From contig DEPT01000021.1 of NCBI GenBank assembly GCA_002358905.1, positions 1 through 27,616 on the forward strand: a DNA stretch of 27,616 nucleotides. Reading direction: 5' to 3'. Below the pieces are notes generated by a model that had not been told where the DNA came from, searched no databases, and worked only from the letters and a program-made list of their open reading frames with translations. This DNA is from Akkermansiaceae bacterium UBA3385 (lineage in GTDB: Bacteria > Verrucomicrobiota > Verrucomicrobiia > Verrucomicrobiales > Akkermansiaceae). This document shows, piece by piece, positions 16,953 to 23,950 of the stretch; the first letter of the stretch is position 1; each line of letters begins with the position of its first letter. A program made the translations under genes and the position numbers.

Positions 16953-17951
16953 ATGAAGCAGAGAACTTTACTGGGTGCCGCCCTTGCTTTGGCGGCTTTG
17001 ACTACCGCATTTGTTTACGGGGCCGAAGCCGGAGCACGAGCCTATACCAAGACTCTGCTATGCTCTGACGTTACGCCCGAGGATGCCGCTCTGTTCGAGC
17101 ACTACTTCGGCACCTCTGCCGAACCGGTGGCAAAGAGCTGGGACGCGGAGCATCTGGTGCAATACTCCTCCTCCTGGGGAAAGAACAAGGCGGGCAAGCG
17201 AATCCTGAGCGAGCGCCTGATGATTCTGGCAGAGGACGGCAGCAGCATGCGCAAGCTTTTTTGCGAACGCTTTGAGTCAGCCCCCGCCAGACGAGTGAAT
17301 TTCAAGGAGCAGAAATATGTCGCCATTGTTCCTTTCGTGTTTGCCGGTAATCTGGTAAGCATTGTTGATTATCAAGATGAAACGCTGTATGTGGACTGGG
17401 TGCGATTTAATCCGAAGACCCGCCAGATTGAAGGAATCGAAAGCAAACATTGGACAAGACACGATTTCAACGCCATGAAAAGCGATTTAACCGAAGAAGA
17501 AAAGTCTCTTTTCTCCACCTATTTTCCCAAGCACAAATTGCGCCACACGCCCCCCACCTGGGACGCAGAAAGGCGGGTGCTGTTTTCCGCCAAAGGCAAA
17601 GCCGGCAATCGGGGGGCTTATGCACTCAATGGAACTATCAAGCGTGTGTCTGAGAACGGAACCAGCTGCCGTATCGCCACCAGAACGCTGGAAATCAGCG
17701 GGGCGTGGAAGAGCGCCAGCCGCCCGGTGGCCTGCCAGCTCCCCATGGTGAAACCCTTTGTCTTTGTAGAGGCTCAATCATTCAATATCATCTTCCACAT
17801 CGAACAGTTTAATCCCCGGACCGGAGCATACGAAGGTACGCGCACCAAGACTTATGATTTCCGCTCAATGCAGTTAGTGAGCGATACATGGGCACCCTAC
17901 CCCGCAACCTCGGGAAAAACCACGGAAACCACCACCCAGCCAACACAATGA
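16953..17951 (+). CDS. Secreted protein with an internal domain duplication
   Basis: 332 residues, family not recognised. A signal peptide covers about residues 1-24 (cleavage near VYGAEA). The mature protein is two diverged copies of one unit of about 130 residues. Unit 1 begins at VTPEDAALFEHYFG and ends near VRFNPKTRQIEGIESKHW; unit 2 begins at LTEEEKSLFSTYFP and ends near EQFNPRTGAYEGTRTKTYDF. Both carry WDAE (SWDAEHLVQYS and TWDAERRVLFS) and a central strand-rich segment. The C-terminal tail is Thr/Pro-rich. The stop codon overlaps the next start (ATGA at 17948-17951), so the ankyrin protein is translationally coupled and the two probably act together. The promoter is of the island's shared type. 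Confidence 0.75.
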   Translation: MKQRTLLGAALALAALTTAFVYGAEAGARAYTKTLLCSDVTPEDAALFEHYFGTSAEPVAKSWDAEHLVQYSSSWGKNKAGKRILSERLMILAEDGSSMRKLFCERFESAPARRVNFKEQKYVAIVPFVFAGNLVSIVDYQDETLYVDWVRFNPKTRQIEGIESKHWTRHDFNAMKSDLTEEEKSLFSTYFPKHKLRHTPPTWDAERRVLFSAKGKAGNRGAYALNGTIKRVSENGTSCRIATRTLEISGAWKSASRPVACQLPMVKPFVFVEAQSFNIIFHIEQFNPRTGAYEGTRTKTYDFRSMQLVSDTWAPYPATSGKTTETTTQPTQ

Positions 17952-19501
17952 ACATGAAACCTTTTGTATATTCCGTACTTGTTGCTGTGGCATTAGCCAC
18001 GCCACTCGTTTCCGCTGCCGAGCAGCAACCGAGTATTGACTCGGCATCATCCACTCCTGCGGCGGCATTAGATGCAGCTTTTCATGCGGCCGTGCTCAAG
18101 TGTTTTCGTTCCTACCGCTATGATGATTCGACCATGCGGGAACTACTGCGCCAAGGGGCGAATGTGAATGCAGAGGATACCGAGGGGAATAATGCACTGA
18201 TGCTGCTCATCAAGGCCGCAGATGGTCATAATGAATACCGAATTCAAAAGGAACTTTTTGAGTTCCTTCGAGATGCCGGAATTGACCTGCATGCCCGCAA
18301 TAAGGACGGATTGAATGCCGCGGAGTTGAATTGCAGCCTGTATTATCCCTACGAGTTTCTGAAAAAGGAATTTGAACAAGCCGGCGTTCCGGTAAGCCCG
18401 GGGGCGCAGCTCTCTGCCGCTGCAGCCAAGAGTGATGTAGCAGAGGTAGAGCGATTGTTGCAGTCCGGGGCTGATCCGAATTTCAACCGCGCCTGTGCTC
18501 TGTCTAAATGCATGGGAATTATAACAGACGGTCCCAAAAAGAACGAGGTCATCATTGCGGCTCTGCTGCTGCAAGCCGGGGCAGATCCGAACATGGGAGG
18601 AGATTCCCTGATGACTCGTGCGGTGCTCAGTGACTATTCTGAAGAATTGGTGCCAATGCTCTTGCAGCACGGGTTCCGGGTGCGGGATTTCGATGCGGGA
18701 ACTACCGGCCGATGGATAGAGCATCTACTGGTGCATCGTTCCCCTGCTAAGGTAAAAACCGTCAATCTACTCATCTGCCACGGCGCGGTTCTGAATGATG
18801 AAAACTGGTACACACCCTACTTCTGTGATTTGGTCACAGATGGCAACGGCAGCTATCAGGATATGCAGCTTGCTCGCCATCTTATTGAGTTAGGGCTGGA
18901 TGCCACCCGAAAAAACGAGGACGGCAAAACCGCCTGTATGCTGGCGCGGGAGAAGAATCTAGGCTGGGGTATCCGGCAGGTTCTGGAGAATCCGCAGGCC
19001 GTGCTGGCAGAGCTGCAGCAAAAGGCACAGGTAGTAGATGAAGCCGGGCGAACACAGCTGATGCTGGCTGTGGCAGACCCTCACCAACCCGCCATTGAAG
19101 TATACAAATGGCTCCGCGCCGGGGTGAATGTGAATGCGCGTGATGCTCAGGGGCGCACCGCACTTTTCTACATCAACTCCTTCTGCCCGCAGAAAGACAT
19201 CAAGGCGCGGCTGCTCATTGAAGCCGGAGCCGATGTGAACGCCCGCGATGCACAAGGGCTCACCCCGCTGCTGGCGCTGCCGTATGTGCATGACCTCCGG
19301 ATACCGCAGCAGCATTCCTGCGCACCCATCATCCGCCTGCTGGCAGAGGCCGGAGCAGATTTGAATGCCTGCGATAAGGATGGCTACACGCGCTTAGAGC
19401 TCATGATGCGCTGCGGAAATCTGAGTATGATGGATAAGGAATGCGTAACGCTGCTCCAACAGCTCGGCTGCGCCCCCCGCCCCGAAAGATTGAATAAATA
19501 A
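17948..19501 (+). CDS. Exported ankyrin-repeat protein
   Basis: 517 residues. The start at 17948 overlaps the preceding stop by four bases (ATGA) and begins a signal peptide MNMKPFVYSVLVAVALATPL with cleavage near VSA-AE; the frame is open further upstream but inside the previous gene. The mature part is built of ankyrin repeats, many degenerate. Typical units read LLRQGANVNAEDTEGNNALM, LLQSGADPNFNRA, LLLQAGADPNMGGDSLMTRA, WLRAGVNVNARDAQGRTALF, LLIEAGADVNARDAQGLTPL and LLAEAGADLNACDKDGYTRL. About nine to eleven repeats fit the length. Ankyrin repeats bind other proteins; the partner may be the duplicated-domain protein made just upstream. Exported ankyrin proteins in bacteria sometimes neutralise a partner toxin or bind a surface partner, but nothing here proves either. 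Confidence 0.85.
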   Translation: MNMKPFVYSVLVAVALATPLVSAAEQQPSIDSASSTPAAALDAAFHAAVLKCFRSYRYDDSTMRELLRQGANVNAEDTEGNNALMLLIKAADGHNEYRIQKELFEFLRDAGIDLHARNKDGLNAAELNCSLYYPYEFLKKEFEQAGVPVSPGAQLSAAAAKSDVAEVERLLQSGADPNFNRACALSKCMGIITDGPKKNEVIIAALLLQAGADPNMGGDSLMTRAVLSDYSEELVPMLLQHGFRVRDFDAGTTGRWIEHLLVHRSPAKVKTVNLLICHGAVLNDENWYTPYFCDLVTDGNGSYQDMQLARHLIELGLDATRKNEDGKTACMLAREKNLGWGIRQVLENPQAVLAELQQKAQVVDEAGRTQLMLAVADPHQPAIEVYKWLRAGVNVNARDAQGRTALFYINSFCPQKDIKARLLIEAGADVNARDAQGLTPLLALPYVHDLRIPQQHSCAPIIRLLAEAGADLNACDKDGYTRLELMMRCGNLSMMDKECVTLLQQLGCAPRPERLNK

Positions 19502-19590
19502 GCCAGCCCCCTCCTGCGAGACCATGACCCGCACCCGGCAGACCAAGAGCTCCACTTCGAGCGAATCCTCCCCTTGCAGCCCTGTTTTGC

Positions 19591-19639
19591 GCCATCGGCA
19601 ACACAAATGCAGGAAACGCGCAACAAAATGCCCGCCGCG
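19591..19639. repeat. 49-bp direct repeat, copy 1
   Basis: Starts GCCATCGGCAACACAAATGC and ends GCCCGCCGCG. It matches 20366-20414 at 47 of 49 positions. It sits immediately upstream of the promoter at 19641-19668. The preceding 19502-19590 stretch shows no gene. Confidence 0.85.
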
Positions 19640-19640
19640 C

Positions 19641-19668
19641 TTGAACCGAGGGCGGGAATTGATATAAT
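19641..19668 (+). promoter_or_regulatory. Promoter and leader, copy 2
   Basis: TTGAAC (19641-19646), a 16-nt spacer, TATAAT (19663-19668). The leader element CCGTAACAGATACAC is at 19671-19685 and the ATG at 19694, 25 nt after the -10 box. The arrangement is nearly the same as at 21779-21834. Confidence 0.72.
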
Positions 19669-19693
19669 GCCCGTAACAGATACACGTTTAATT

Positions 19694-20353
19694 ATGGCCA
19701 TGCCCCCATTATGTAAACTTTTTACCATTGTAGCCATGCTGCTGTGCTGCCCCCCGCTCCCAGCCCAAGAGCAGGGCGATGTTGCGCAGCTCTGGCAGGA
19801 ATATGCCGAGCTGGGCATGTTTGATAAATTGCTCACCGAATTGGAAACGGAGAGCCGAAAAGGGGACTCGGCCCGGGAAGCGGAGCTCATCCGTACCCTG
19901 TTGACTTATTGGGAGCCCATTATGAATCAGCGGCGCTGGTGCAATGTAAACAGCCATTGGGATGGTGACGGGGTCTATGGCTCCATAAGCTACCGTACCC
20001 AAGACATGCCGCAAGGGCTAATGCAACAGCTCCACGCCTACCGAATCAAGGCCGAAGAGCTCACCGAGGAGGAGCGGAATCAGTTTATGGCCCTTTTTAC
20101 CCGGAAGGAAGCCTACATCGACGCCGCGCCCGATGCCGGTAAGATTGACCGGATTATCCAGCACATCTACCGGGAAGAATATCCCCAGGCAATCAGCCAG
20201 CTTGCCCGGCTGCGCCAGGAACACCCGGCTTACTGCCCGCAGGCCTTTGCTGAACTGTCAGCAGCACTGACCACCCCCAATCGGCTGAAACTCCTTCTGC
20301 TCTGTACCAGACTCCCACTCGGCGTCATCCGGGAGACGCATTTTGTAAAATAA
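19694..20353 (+). CDS. Secreted helical protein of unknown function
   Basis: 219 residues from the ATG at 19694; the frame is open to 19574 but the promoter and its leader lie in between, so the later start is right. A signal peptide MAMPPLCKLFTIVAMLLCC ends near LPAQ (cleavage before EQGD). The mature protein is mostly helical and charged, with TPR-like spacing in VAQLWQEYAELGMFDKLLTE and in the C-terminal part (IIQHIYREEYPQAISQLARL). No enzyme motif is visible. The first bases (ATGGCCATGCCCCC) resemble the starts of the lipoprotein genes at 20691 and 21379. It is probably monocistronic: own promoter, and a hairpin over its stop codon. Both flanks carry a copy of the 49-bp direct repeat. Confidence 0.72.
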   Translation: MAMPPLCKLFTIVAMLLCCPPLPAQEQGDVAQLWQEYAELGMFDKLLTELETESRKGDSAREAELIRTLLTYWEPIMNQRRWCNVNSHWDGDGVYGSISYRTQDMPQGLMQQLHAYRIKAEELTEEERNQFMALFTRKEAYIDAAPDAGKIDRIIQHIYREEYPQAISQLARLRQEHPAYCPQAFAELSAALTTPNRLKLLLLCTRLPLGVIRETHFVK

Positions 20354-20362
20354 ATGCGTTTT
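20336..20362 (+). terminator. Hairpin over the stop codon, likely terminator
   Basis: ACGCATTT (20336-20343) pairs perfectly with AAATGCGT (20352-20359) around an 8-nt loop and is followed by a short T run (four T). The stop codon TAA at 20351-20353 lies inside the hairpin. Confidence 0.5.
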
Positions 20363-20365
20363 CAC

Positions 20366-20414
20366 GCCATCGGCAACAAAAATGCAGGAAACGCGCAACA
20401 ATATGCCCGCCGCG
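20366..20414. repeat. 49-bp direct repeat, copy 2
   Basis: Starts GCCATCGGCAACAAAAATGC and matches 19591-19639 at 47 of 49 positions in the same orientation. Unlike copy 1, the shared promoter does not follow it; instead a different leader leads to the small membrane protein at 20509. Confidence 0.85.
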
Positions 20415-20508
20415 AGCGTCTATTTATTAGGAAATCAGCACTTTCTGCAATTTTTTGTTGCGGATTCGGTGCCGGGAAGTTTTATCTTGTAGTAAAGGAG
20501 ATAACTAA

Positions 20509-20694
20509 ATGAAAGACAAGCCCCGTAACAAAAAAAGCATATTTGTAGTGCTGATACTGCTGATTTTCTGTGCAGCCTATCTGGCGTACGATGTTGCTGC
20601 CGGGGCTACTCCCGTTTTGTCTTTTCTCTTTCCTACCGGTGCCGTTCTTCTATTCTGCATCTACATGTTGCTGAAACAACTTCGCTCTAAATGA
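20509..20694 (+). CDS. Small two-helix membrane protein
   Basis: 61 residues. A basic start (MKDKPRNKKS) is followed by two hydrophobic helices at about residues 10-29 and 34-56, and a basic end (LKQLRSK), so both ends should be cytoplasmic. Family unknown. It is the only gene in the island with a clear Shine-Dalgarno sequence: AAAGGAGAT, about six nt before the ATG. Its stop overlaps the start of the ankyrin lipoprotein (ATGA at 20691-20694), which indicates translational coupling and a shared job, perhaps a membrane partner of that lipoprotein. No convincing promoter was found in 20415-20490. Confidence 0.75.
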   Translation: MKDKPRNKKSIFVVLILLIFCAAYLAYDVAAGATPVLSFLFPTGAVLLFCIYMLLKQLRSK

Positions 20695-21377
20695 CCATGC
20701 CCACCATCCACAAAATCCTAGCCACCACAGCCCTGTGCCTTGCGGCGATGGGGGTGAGCTCGTGTGACTCCCGAGATATTCAAAGGGATGCTGCTTTCTG
20801 CTGGTATCACAACGGAAAAGGGTATGTGATAGAGTTGGAAAAAAAAGAGCTCACCCCCCAGAATGTAAATCAAAGTGGGTTGATGAGCAGCGAAACAGGC
20901 CAGAGTACCTACACTCCCTTGCAACACTGCATTGAGCACGGAGATGTGGAAGGCGTGCAAATGTGCTTAGAACTGGGTGCCGACCCGGAAAAACGCGTGG
21001 AGACCATGCACTATGAGCTATTGCCGGGGAGTAAAGATATGTATCAAGGTACGGAGGGCTACACGCCTTTGCATCTGGCTGTGTTCCTGAAGCAATATAA
21101 GATAGTGGAAATGTTGCTGGAAGCCGGGGCTGATATTGAAGCGCCAGTCTGTCCGGATGGTCGTACTCCGTTGATGCTTGCTGCCCTTTATGGGGATGCA
21201 GAGATGGTACGCCTGTTGCTGAACAAAGGAGCAAATGCACAAGCTGTGACCGGGGGTGAGAGGTGCTGGGAAGAGATGTATAAAGGAAAGACTGCTTTGG
21301 ATTTTGCCCGGCATGGTGGTCACGCAGATTGTATCGAATTGCTGATTGCTTATAGTGAAAAGAATGAGCGCGAGTAG
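20691..21377 (+). CDS. Ankyrin-repeat lipoprotein
   Basis: 228 residues. The signal peptide MTMPTIHKILATTALCLAAM ends in a lipobox VSSC with Cys25, so the protein should be lipid-anchored. After a linker come four ankyrin repeats: TPLQHCIEHGDVEGVQMCLE, TPLHLAVFLKQYKIVEMLLE, TPLMLAALYGDAEMVRLLLN and TALDFARHGGHADCIELLIA, at about residues 70-222. The repeats are closer to consensus than those of the 517-residue ankyrin protein. The start overlaps the stop of the small membrane protein by four bases. The DNA of its signal peptide is nearly the same as in the next two lipoprotein genes, although the mature proteins are unrelated. The binding partner is unknown. Confidence 0.85.
   Translation: MTMPTIHKILATTALCLAAMGVSSCDSRDIQRDAAFCWYHNGKGYVIELEKKELTPQNVNQSGLMSSETGQSTYTPLQHCIEHGDVEGVQMCLELGADPEKRVETMHYELLPGSKDMYQGTEGYTPLHLAVFLKQYKIVEMLLEAGADIEAPVCPDGRTPLMLAALYGDAEMVRLLLNKGANAQAVTGGERCWEEMYKGKTALDFARHGGHADCIELLIAYSEKNERE
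20722..20760 (+). repeat. Signal-peptide cassette, copy 1
   Basis: 39 bp (CCACCACAGCCCTGTGCCTT to GGTGAGCT) identical to 21410-21448 and differing at one base from 21865-21903. From the ATG on, 65 of 70 bases match copy 2; the match stops abruptly before the lipobox Cys. Confidence 0.9.
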
Positions 21378-21378
21378 T

Positions 21379-21747
21379 ATGACCATGCCCCTCATCCACA
21401 GAATACTAACCACCACAGCCCTGTGCCTTGCGGCGATGGGGGTGAGCTTTATGTCTTCATGCTCAGAGGAGCAGGATGTCAGATTAAATCAATTGGAGGA
21501 AAAGTTTTCCATACAGCTTCAATTAATTAATATTGAATACGCCCGGCACCATCTGGATTATGGGGTTGTATACATCAAGCTGCATAATTCCCCCGGCAAC
21601 GAGTTCTGGAGTTCTCTGGAATCCCATGGTTGGGAAAAGGACGCCGACAGCAGTACCATTTCATATTCAAGAGAATGTTACAGACTTGAATATATCAACG
21701 CCGAGCAACTGATAGTCATTGAACCACCGCTCAAAGTAACCCCCTGA
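21379..21747 (+). CDS. Small lipoprotein of unknown function
   Basis: 122 residues from the ATG at 21379, one base after the preceding stop; an in-frame ATG at 21346 lies inside the upstream gene and lacks the signal peptide start. Signal peptide MTMPLIHRILTTTALCLAAM, then VSFMSSC with Cys28 as the likely lipidated residue. The mature domain of about 94 residues has a short helical part (LNQLEEKFSIQLQLINIEYA) and then a strand-rich part with SLESHGWEKDADSSTISYSR. I do not recognise the fold. It probably belongs to the same transcript as the small membrane protein and the ankyrin lipoprotein. Confidence 0.72.
   Translation: MTMPLIHRILTTTALCLAAMGVSFMSSCSEEQDVRLNQLEEKFSIQLQLINIEYARHHLDYGVVYIKLHNSPGNEFWSSLESHGWEKDADSSTISYSRECYRLEYINAEQLIVIEPPLKVTP
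21410..21448 (+). repeat. Signal-peptide cassette, copy 2
   Basis: 39 bp identical to copy 1 at 20722-20760. Here an insertion of three residues (FMS region) separates the cassette from the lipobox Cys. Confidence 0.9.
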
Positions 21748-21778
21748 ACCAACCACGCGGCAAAAGAGACAACAGCTC

Positions 21779-21807
21779 TTGAACCAAGAGGTGCAAATTG
21801 CTATAAT
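21779..21807 (+). promoter_or_regulatory. Promoter and leader, copy 3
   Basis: TTGAAC (21779-21784), a 17-nt spacer, TATAAT (21802-21807). The leader element CCGTAACAGATACGC is at 21811-21825; the ATG at 21834 is 26 nt after the -10 box. Confidence 0.75.
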
Positions 21808-21833
21808 GCCCCGTAACAGATACGCGCTTAGTT

Positions 21834-22532
21834 ATGACCAAGTTCCAATTCTCCAGAATCCTCGCCACCACAGCCCTGTGCCTTGCGGCGATGGGGCTGA
21901 GCTCCTGTAGCTGGTGCTGGCCCTCTCTGCATACGGCAGAGGCAGTCCTGCACTGTGATAAGCAGGTGGTAGTGTGCATCACAGAACCAGGTTCTATATT
22001 CAAATACAGATACAAGGGGCTGGATTGGTATCCCATCAAGCTGGCCCGCGCCATAGATAAAGGGAAAAGCATTTATCGACGTGGAGATGGAGCCGCCTGG
22101 TGCATGCAGAATACCACCGACCGCTACCAGATTCTGCAGGAGAGTGTGCGCACCTGTATGGTTCCGTGTGTAGAGCATTGCACCACCCGTGTGAACGGCG
22201 GGATGCGTTTCGACCAGGCCATCATGGAACAGGATTTTCCGTTCTCAAAGGCAAAACGCATTGAAATAGCCGGAGATGAGGTACGCCTCAGTATCCATGG
22301 TCCGGGTGAGCTCTGTATGCCATATCAGGAAGTCCGCAGTGCCGTCGCCTGTATGCCGATAACGGAGACGCCGGCGCAGGCGTCCATGGGGCAGCATATT
22401 GCCGCCGCGCCTCTGCAGGTGGTGGACTGCGCTGCCACCGTTGCCATGTGTGCCACAGAGACCGCTGTCATTATTGTTCTGCTGCCGCCCTCTGCTGTGT
22501 GGAATGCCATCGGCAAGCTGATTAACGGATAA
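21834..22532 (+). CDS. Cys-rich lipoprotein with C-terminal hydrophobic segment
   Basis: 232 residues, family not recognised. Signal peptide MTKFQFSRILATTALCLAAM with lipobox LSSC (Cys25). The mature domain has about a dozen Cys, spread as if for disulfides (for example CMVPCVEHC near residue 110). A hydrophobic stretch near the C-terminus (TAVIIVLLPPSAVWNAIGKL) could be a second membrane contact. It is driven by the third copy of the shared promoter and is followed after six bp by the 169-residue secreted protein, so 21834-23613 is likely one operon of three genes. The signal-peptide DNA is the third copy of the cassette. Confidence 0.75.
   Translation: MTKFQFSRILATTALCLAAMGLSSCSWCWPSLHTAEAVLHCDKQVVVCITEPGSIFKYRYKGLDWYPIKLARAIDKGKSIYRRGDGAAWCMQNTTDRYQILQESVRTCMVPCVEHCTTRVNGGMRFDQAIMEQDFPFSKAKRIEIAGDEVRLSIHGPGELCMPYQEVRSAVACMPITETPAQASMGQHIAAAPLQVVDCAATVAMCATETAVIIVLLPPSAVWNAIGKLING
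21865..21903 (+). repeat. Signal-peptide cassette, copy 3
   Basis: 39 bp, one mismatch to copies 1 and 2. A more distant relative can be seen at about 22566-22600 in the next gene (ITALCLAAVGGS). Confidence 0.88.
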
Positions 22533-22538
22533 CACGCC

Positions 22539-23048
22539 ATGCCCTCATTTCGTCCCATTTATGCTATCACAGCCCTCTGCCTGGCGGCGGTGGGAGGGAG
22601 TGTCTGGGCGCAACCTGAGCCGTCCAGCCCACCGCAATGTCAGGGCAAACCCGCTCATGAGGAGGCGCGACTCAGACACATAAAGCGAGCTGAAGATAAA
22701 CTCATAAGGTACAGGGAGCTTCTGGATGCTCTGCATGCTGAGGTGGAAATCTACAGCTATGGGCAGGATTCTCCCCGCTATGCGGTGAAAGCAGAGGATA
22801 TGCCCCGTCTGCGGTACATTATCAGTAAGCTACAGGTCAATCCGGAGTTTGCTCCTGTTCGGCTTACGCACCTGTATTGTCTGAATTTGGATTTCGGCGA
22901 AGGCGAGAAGCTGAGTCTGCGTGCCGAGCGTATCACCACCCCGGGATGCGTGGGTATTGCCCATACGGGAAGCCTCTATGCTTTGCCCACCCCCGAACTG
23001 CGTCGGGAGCTCATTGGCATTATCTTGCGCGCGGTATCAGAGAAATAA
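22539..23048 (+). CDS. Secreted protein of unknown function
   Basis: 169 residues. The signal peptide MPSFRPIYAITALCLAAVGG ends at VWAQ (cleavage before QPEP); it shares ITALCLAAVG with the lipoprotein signal cassette but has no lipobox. The mature part has a Pro-rich start, a charged helix (ARLRHIKRAEDKLIRYRELL) and a C-terminal domain with two Cys (in HLYCLNLDFG and TTPGCVG). It lies six bp after the Cys-rich lipoprotein and 28 bp before the next gene, so it is probably co-transcribed with both. No Shine-Dalgarno sequence is present. Function unknown. Confidence 0.72.
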   Translation: MPSFRPIYAITALCLAAVGGSVWAQPEPSSPPQCQGKPAHEEARLRHIKRAEDKLIRYRELLDALHAEVEIYSYGQDSPRYAVKAEDMPRLRYIISKLQVNPEFAPVRLTHLYCLNLDFGEGEKLSLRAERITTPGCVGIAHTGSLYALPTPELRRELIGIILRAVSEK

Positions 23049-23076
23049 AATCCCATACCCCACCTGACTACTAACG

Positions 23077-23613
23077 ATGCTCGTACTGGATTGCCGAGAT
23101 AAATTGACGCTGGAGGATGGCTCTACCTGCGTTTATTGGAAGAACAGAGGGGGATTTGGCAACAATCGCTTCCCCCATTTCGATTTGTATGACTCATCAG
23201 GCGCTTTGCTGGTGAAATTCCGGGTTACAGGGATTTTCTCCCCTTATCTGAGCTTCACCGATGCGGAGGGTCGGGAACTGGCGACCATACGGTTCAAATG
23301 GTCGCTCCCGATTCTTCTCTTACCGGATGGAACAAAAACGGAGTTACGTTTTTTCCGGCATTCTGGTACAGATTTCTGCACCAGGGCAGAGGCGGATATA
23401 TTGGGCTCAACCCTCTTATATACAGACGGCGTTTTCTCCATTCGTGATGATATTGAAGCCGGGAAACTAGGCCTGGTAAAAGCCGTAATCTGCTTCTGCC
23501 TGCTGTATATAAAGGTGCGCGAGAACGATTTTGCGTGGGTTGATCACGACGCGCGGTTTCTCTGGCTGGCGTGTGGTGTGGTTTTTTTGTACCACATCAT
23601 CTTTGTAGAGTAA
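23077..23613 (+). CDS. Beta-rich protein with C-terminal membrane segments
   Basis: 178 residues, no signal peptide. The first 115 residues are made of short strands with turns, such as FDLYDSSGALLVKFRVTG and YLSFTDAEGRELATIRFK. This recurring pattern of a property followed by its use in a strand is reminiscent of LURP-one/Tubby-like (scramblase-related) folds, but this is only a resemblance by eye. Two hydrophobic segments at about residues 132-146 and 158-176 suggest membrane association by the C-terminus. It is the last gene of the 21834-23613 group. No Shine-Dalgarno sequence is seen. Confidence 0.65.
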   Translation: MLVLDCRDKLTLEDGSTCVYWKNRGGFGNNRFPHFDLYDSSGALLVKFRVTGIFSPYLSFTDAEGRELATIRFKWSLPILLLPDGTKTELRFFRHSGTDFCTRAEADILGSTLLYTDGVFSIRDDIEAGKLGLVKAVICFCLLYIKVRENDFAWVDHDARFLWLACGVVFLYHIIFVE

Positions 23614-23640
23614 TCACACAATATGCCTTGTGCCCTCATG

Positions 23641-23940
23641 CGAGGAAAGGACTCAGGAGGTTTGGCAGCATGACGAGGAGATAGAGGTGCGGAAAGAGGT
23701 GTAAGTACATTTGTGTAAGAGGGGCGAGGAAAGTGTTCAATTGGTGAAATATACGCGGCTGAAATGTTTGTGTGTGAAATAAAGATGTTGTGTTTTGCAG
23801 TACCGGATGAGGTGTAGAGACGGTGTTTAAGTAAGGTGTTTAGACAAGTGGTAAAACATGCGCCGGAGTCGAGGAGATACAGGAAAAATGTAGAGTTTTA
23901 GCGGAGCTGTTGGCTTGATATTGCGAACAGGTGTGGTATA
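23641..23940 (+). other. Strongly G-over-C skewed intergenic stretch
   Basis: A 300-base stretch without a supported gene. By hand count the plus strand has about 105 G and 29 C, a skew far beyond that of the neighbouring genes. No hairpin or open frame stands out. It ends in the promoter of the 1078-residue protein. Confidence 0.7.
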
Positions 23941-23942
23941 GT
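23915..23942 (+). promoter_or_regulatory. Promoter of the 1078-residue secreted protein
   Basis: TTGATA (23915-23920), a 16-nt spacer, TATAGT (23937-23942). The ATG at 23951 follows after only 8 nt, so the mRNA would be leaderless or nearly so. Confidence 0.58.
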
Positions 23943-23950
23943 GTCATGGT

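Noticed and set aside
17888..17947. Upstream start for the 517-residue ankyrin protein
   Set aside because: It would place 20 non-signal residues before a good signal peptide and lies inside the previous gene; the ATGA overlap start is better.
19591..20414. Direct repeats as a CRISPR array
   Set aside because: Only two copies, about 775 bp apart, with a gene between them and no cas genes.
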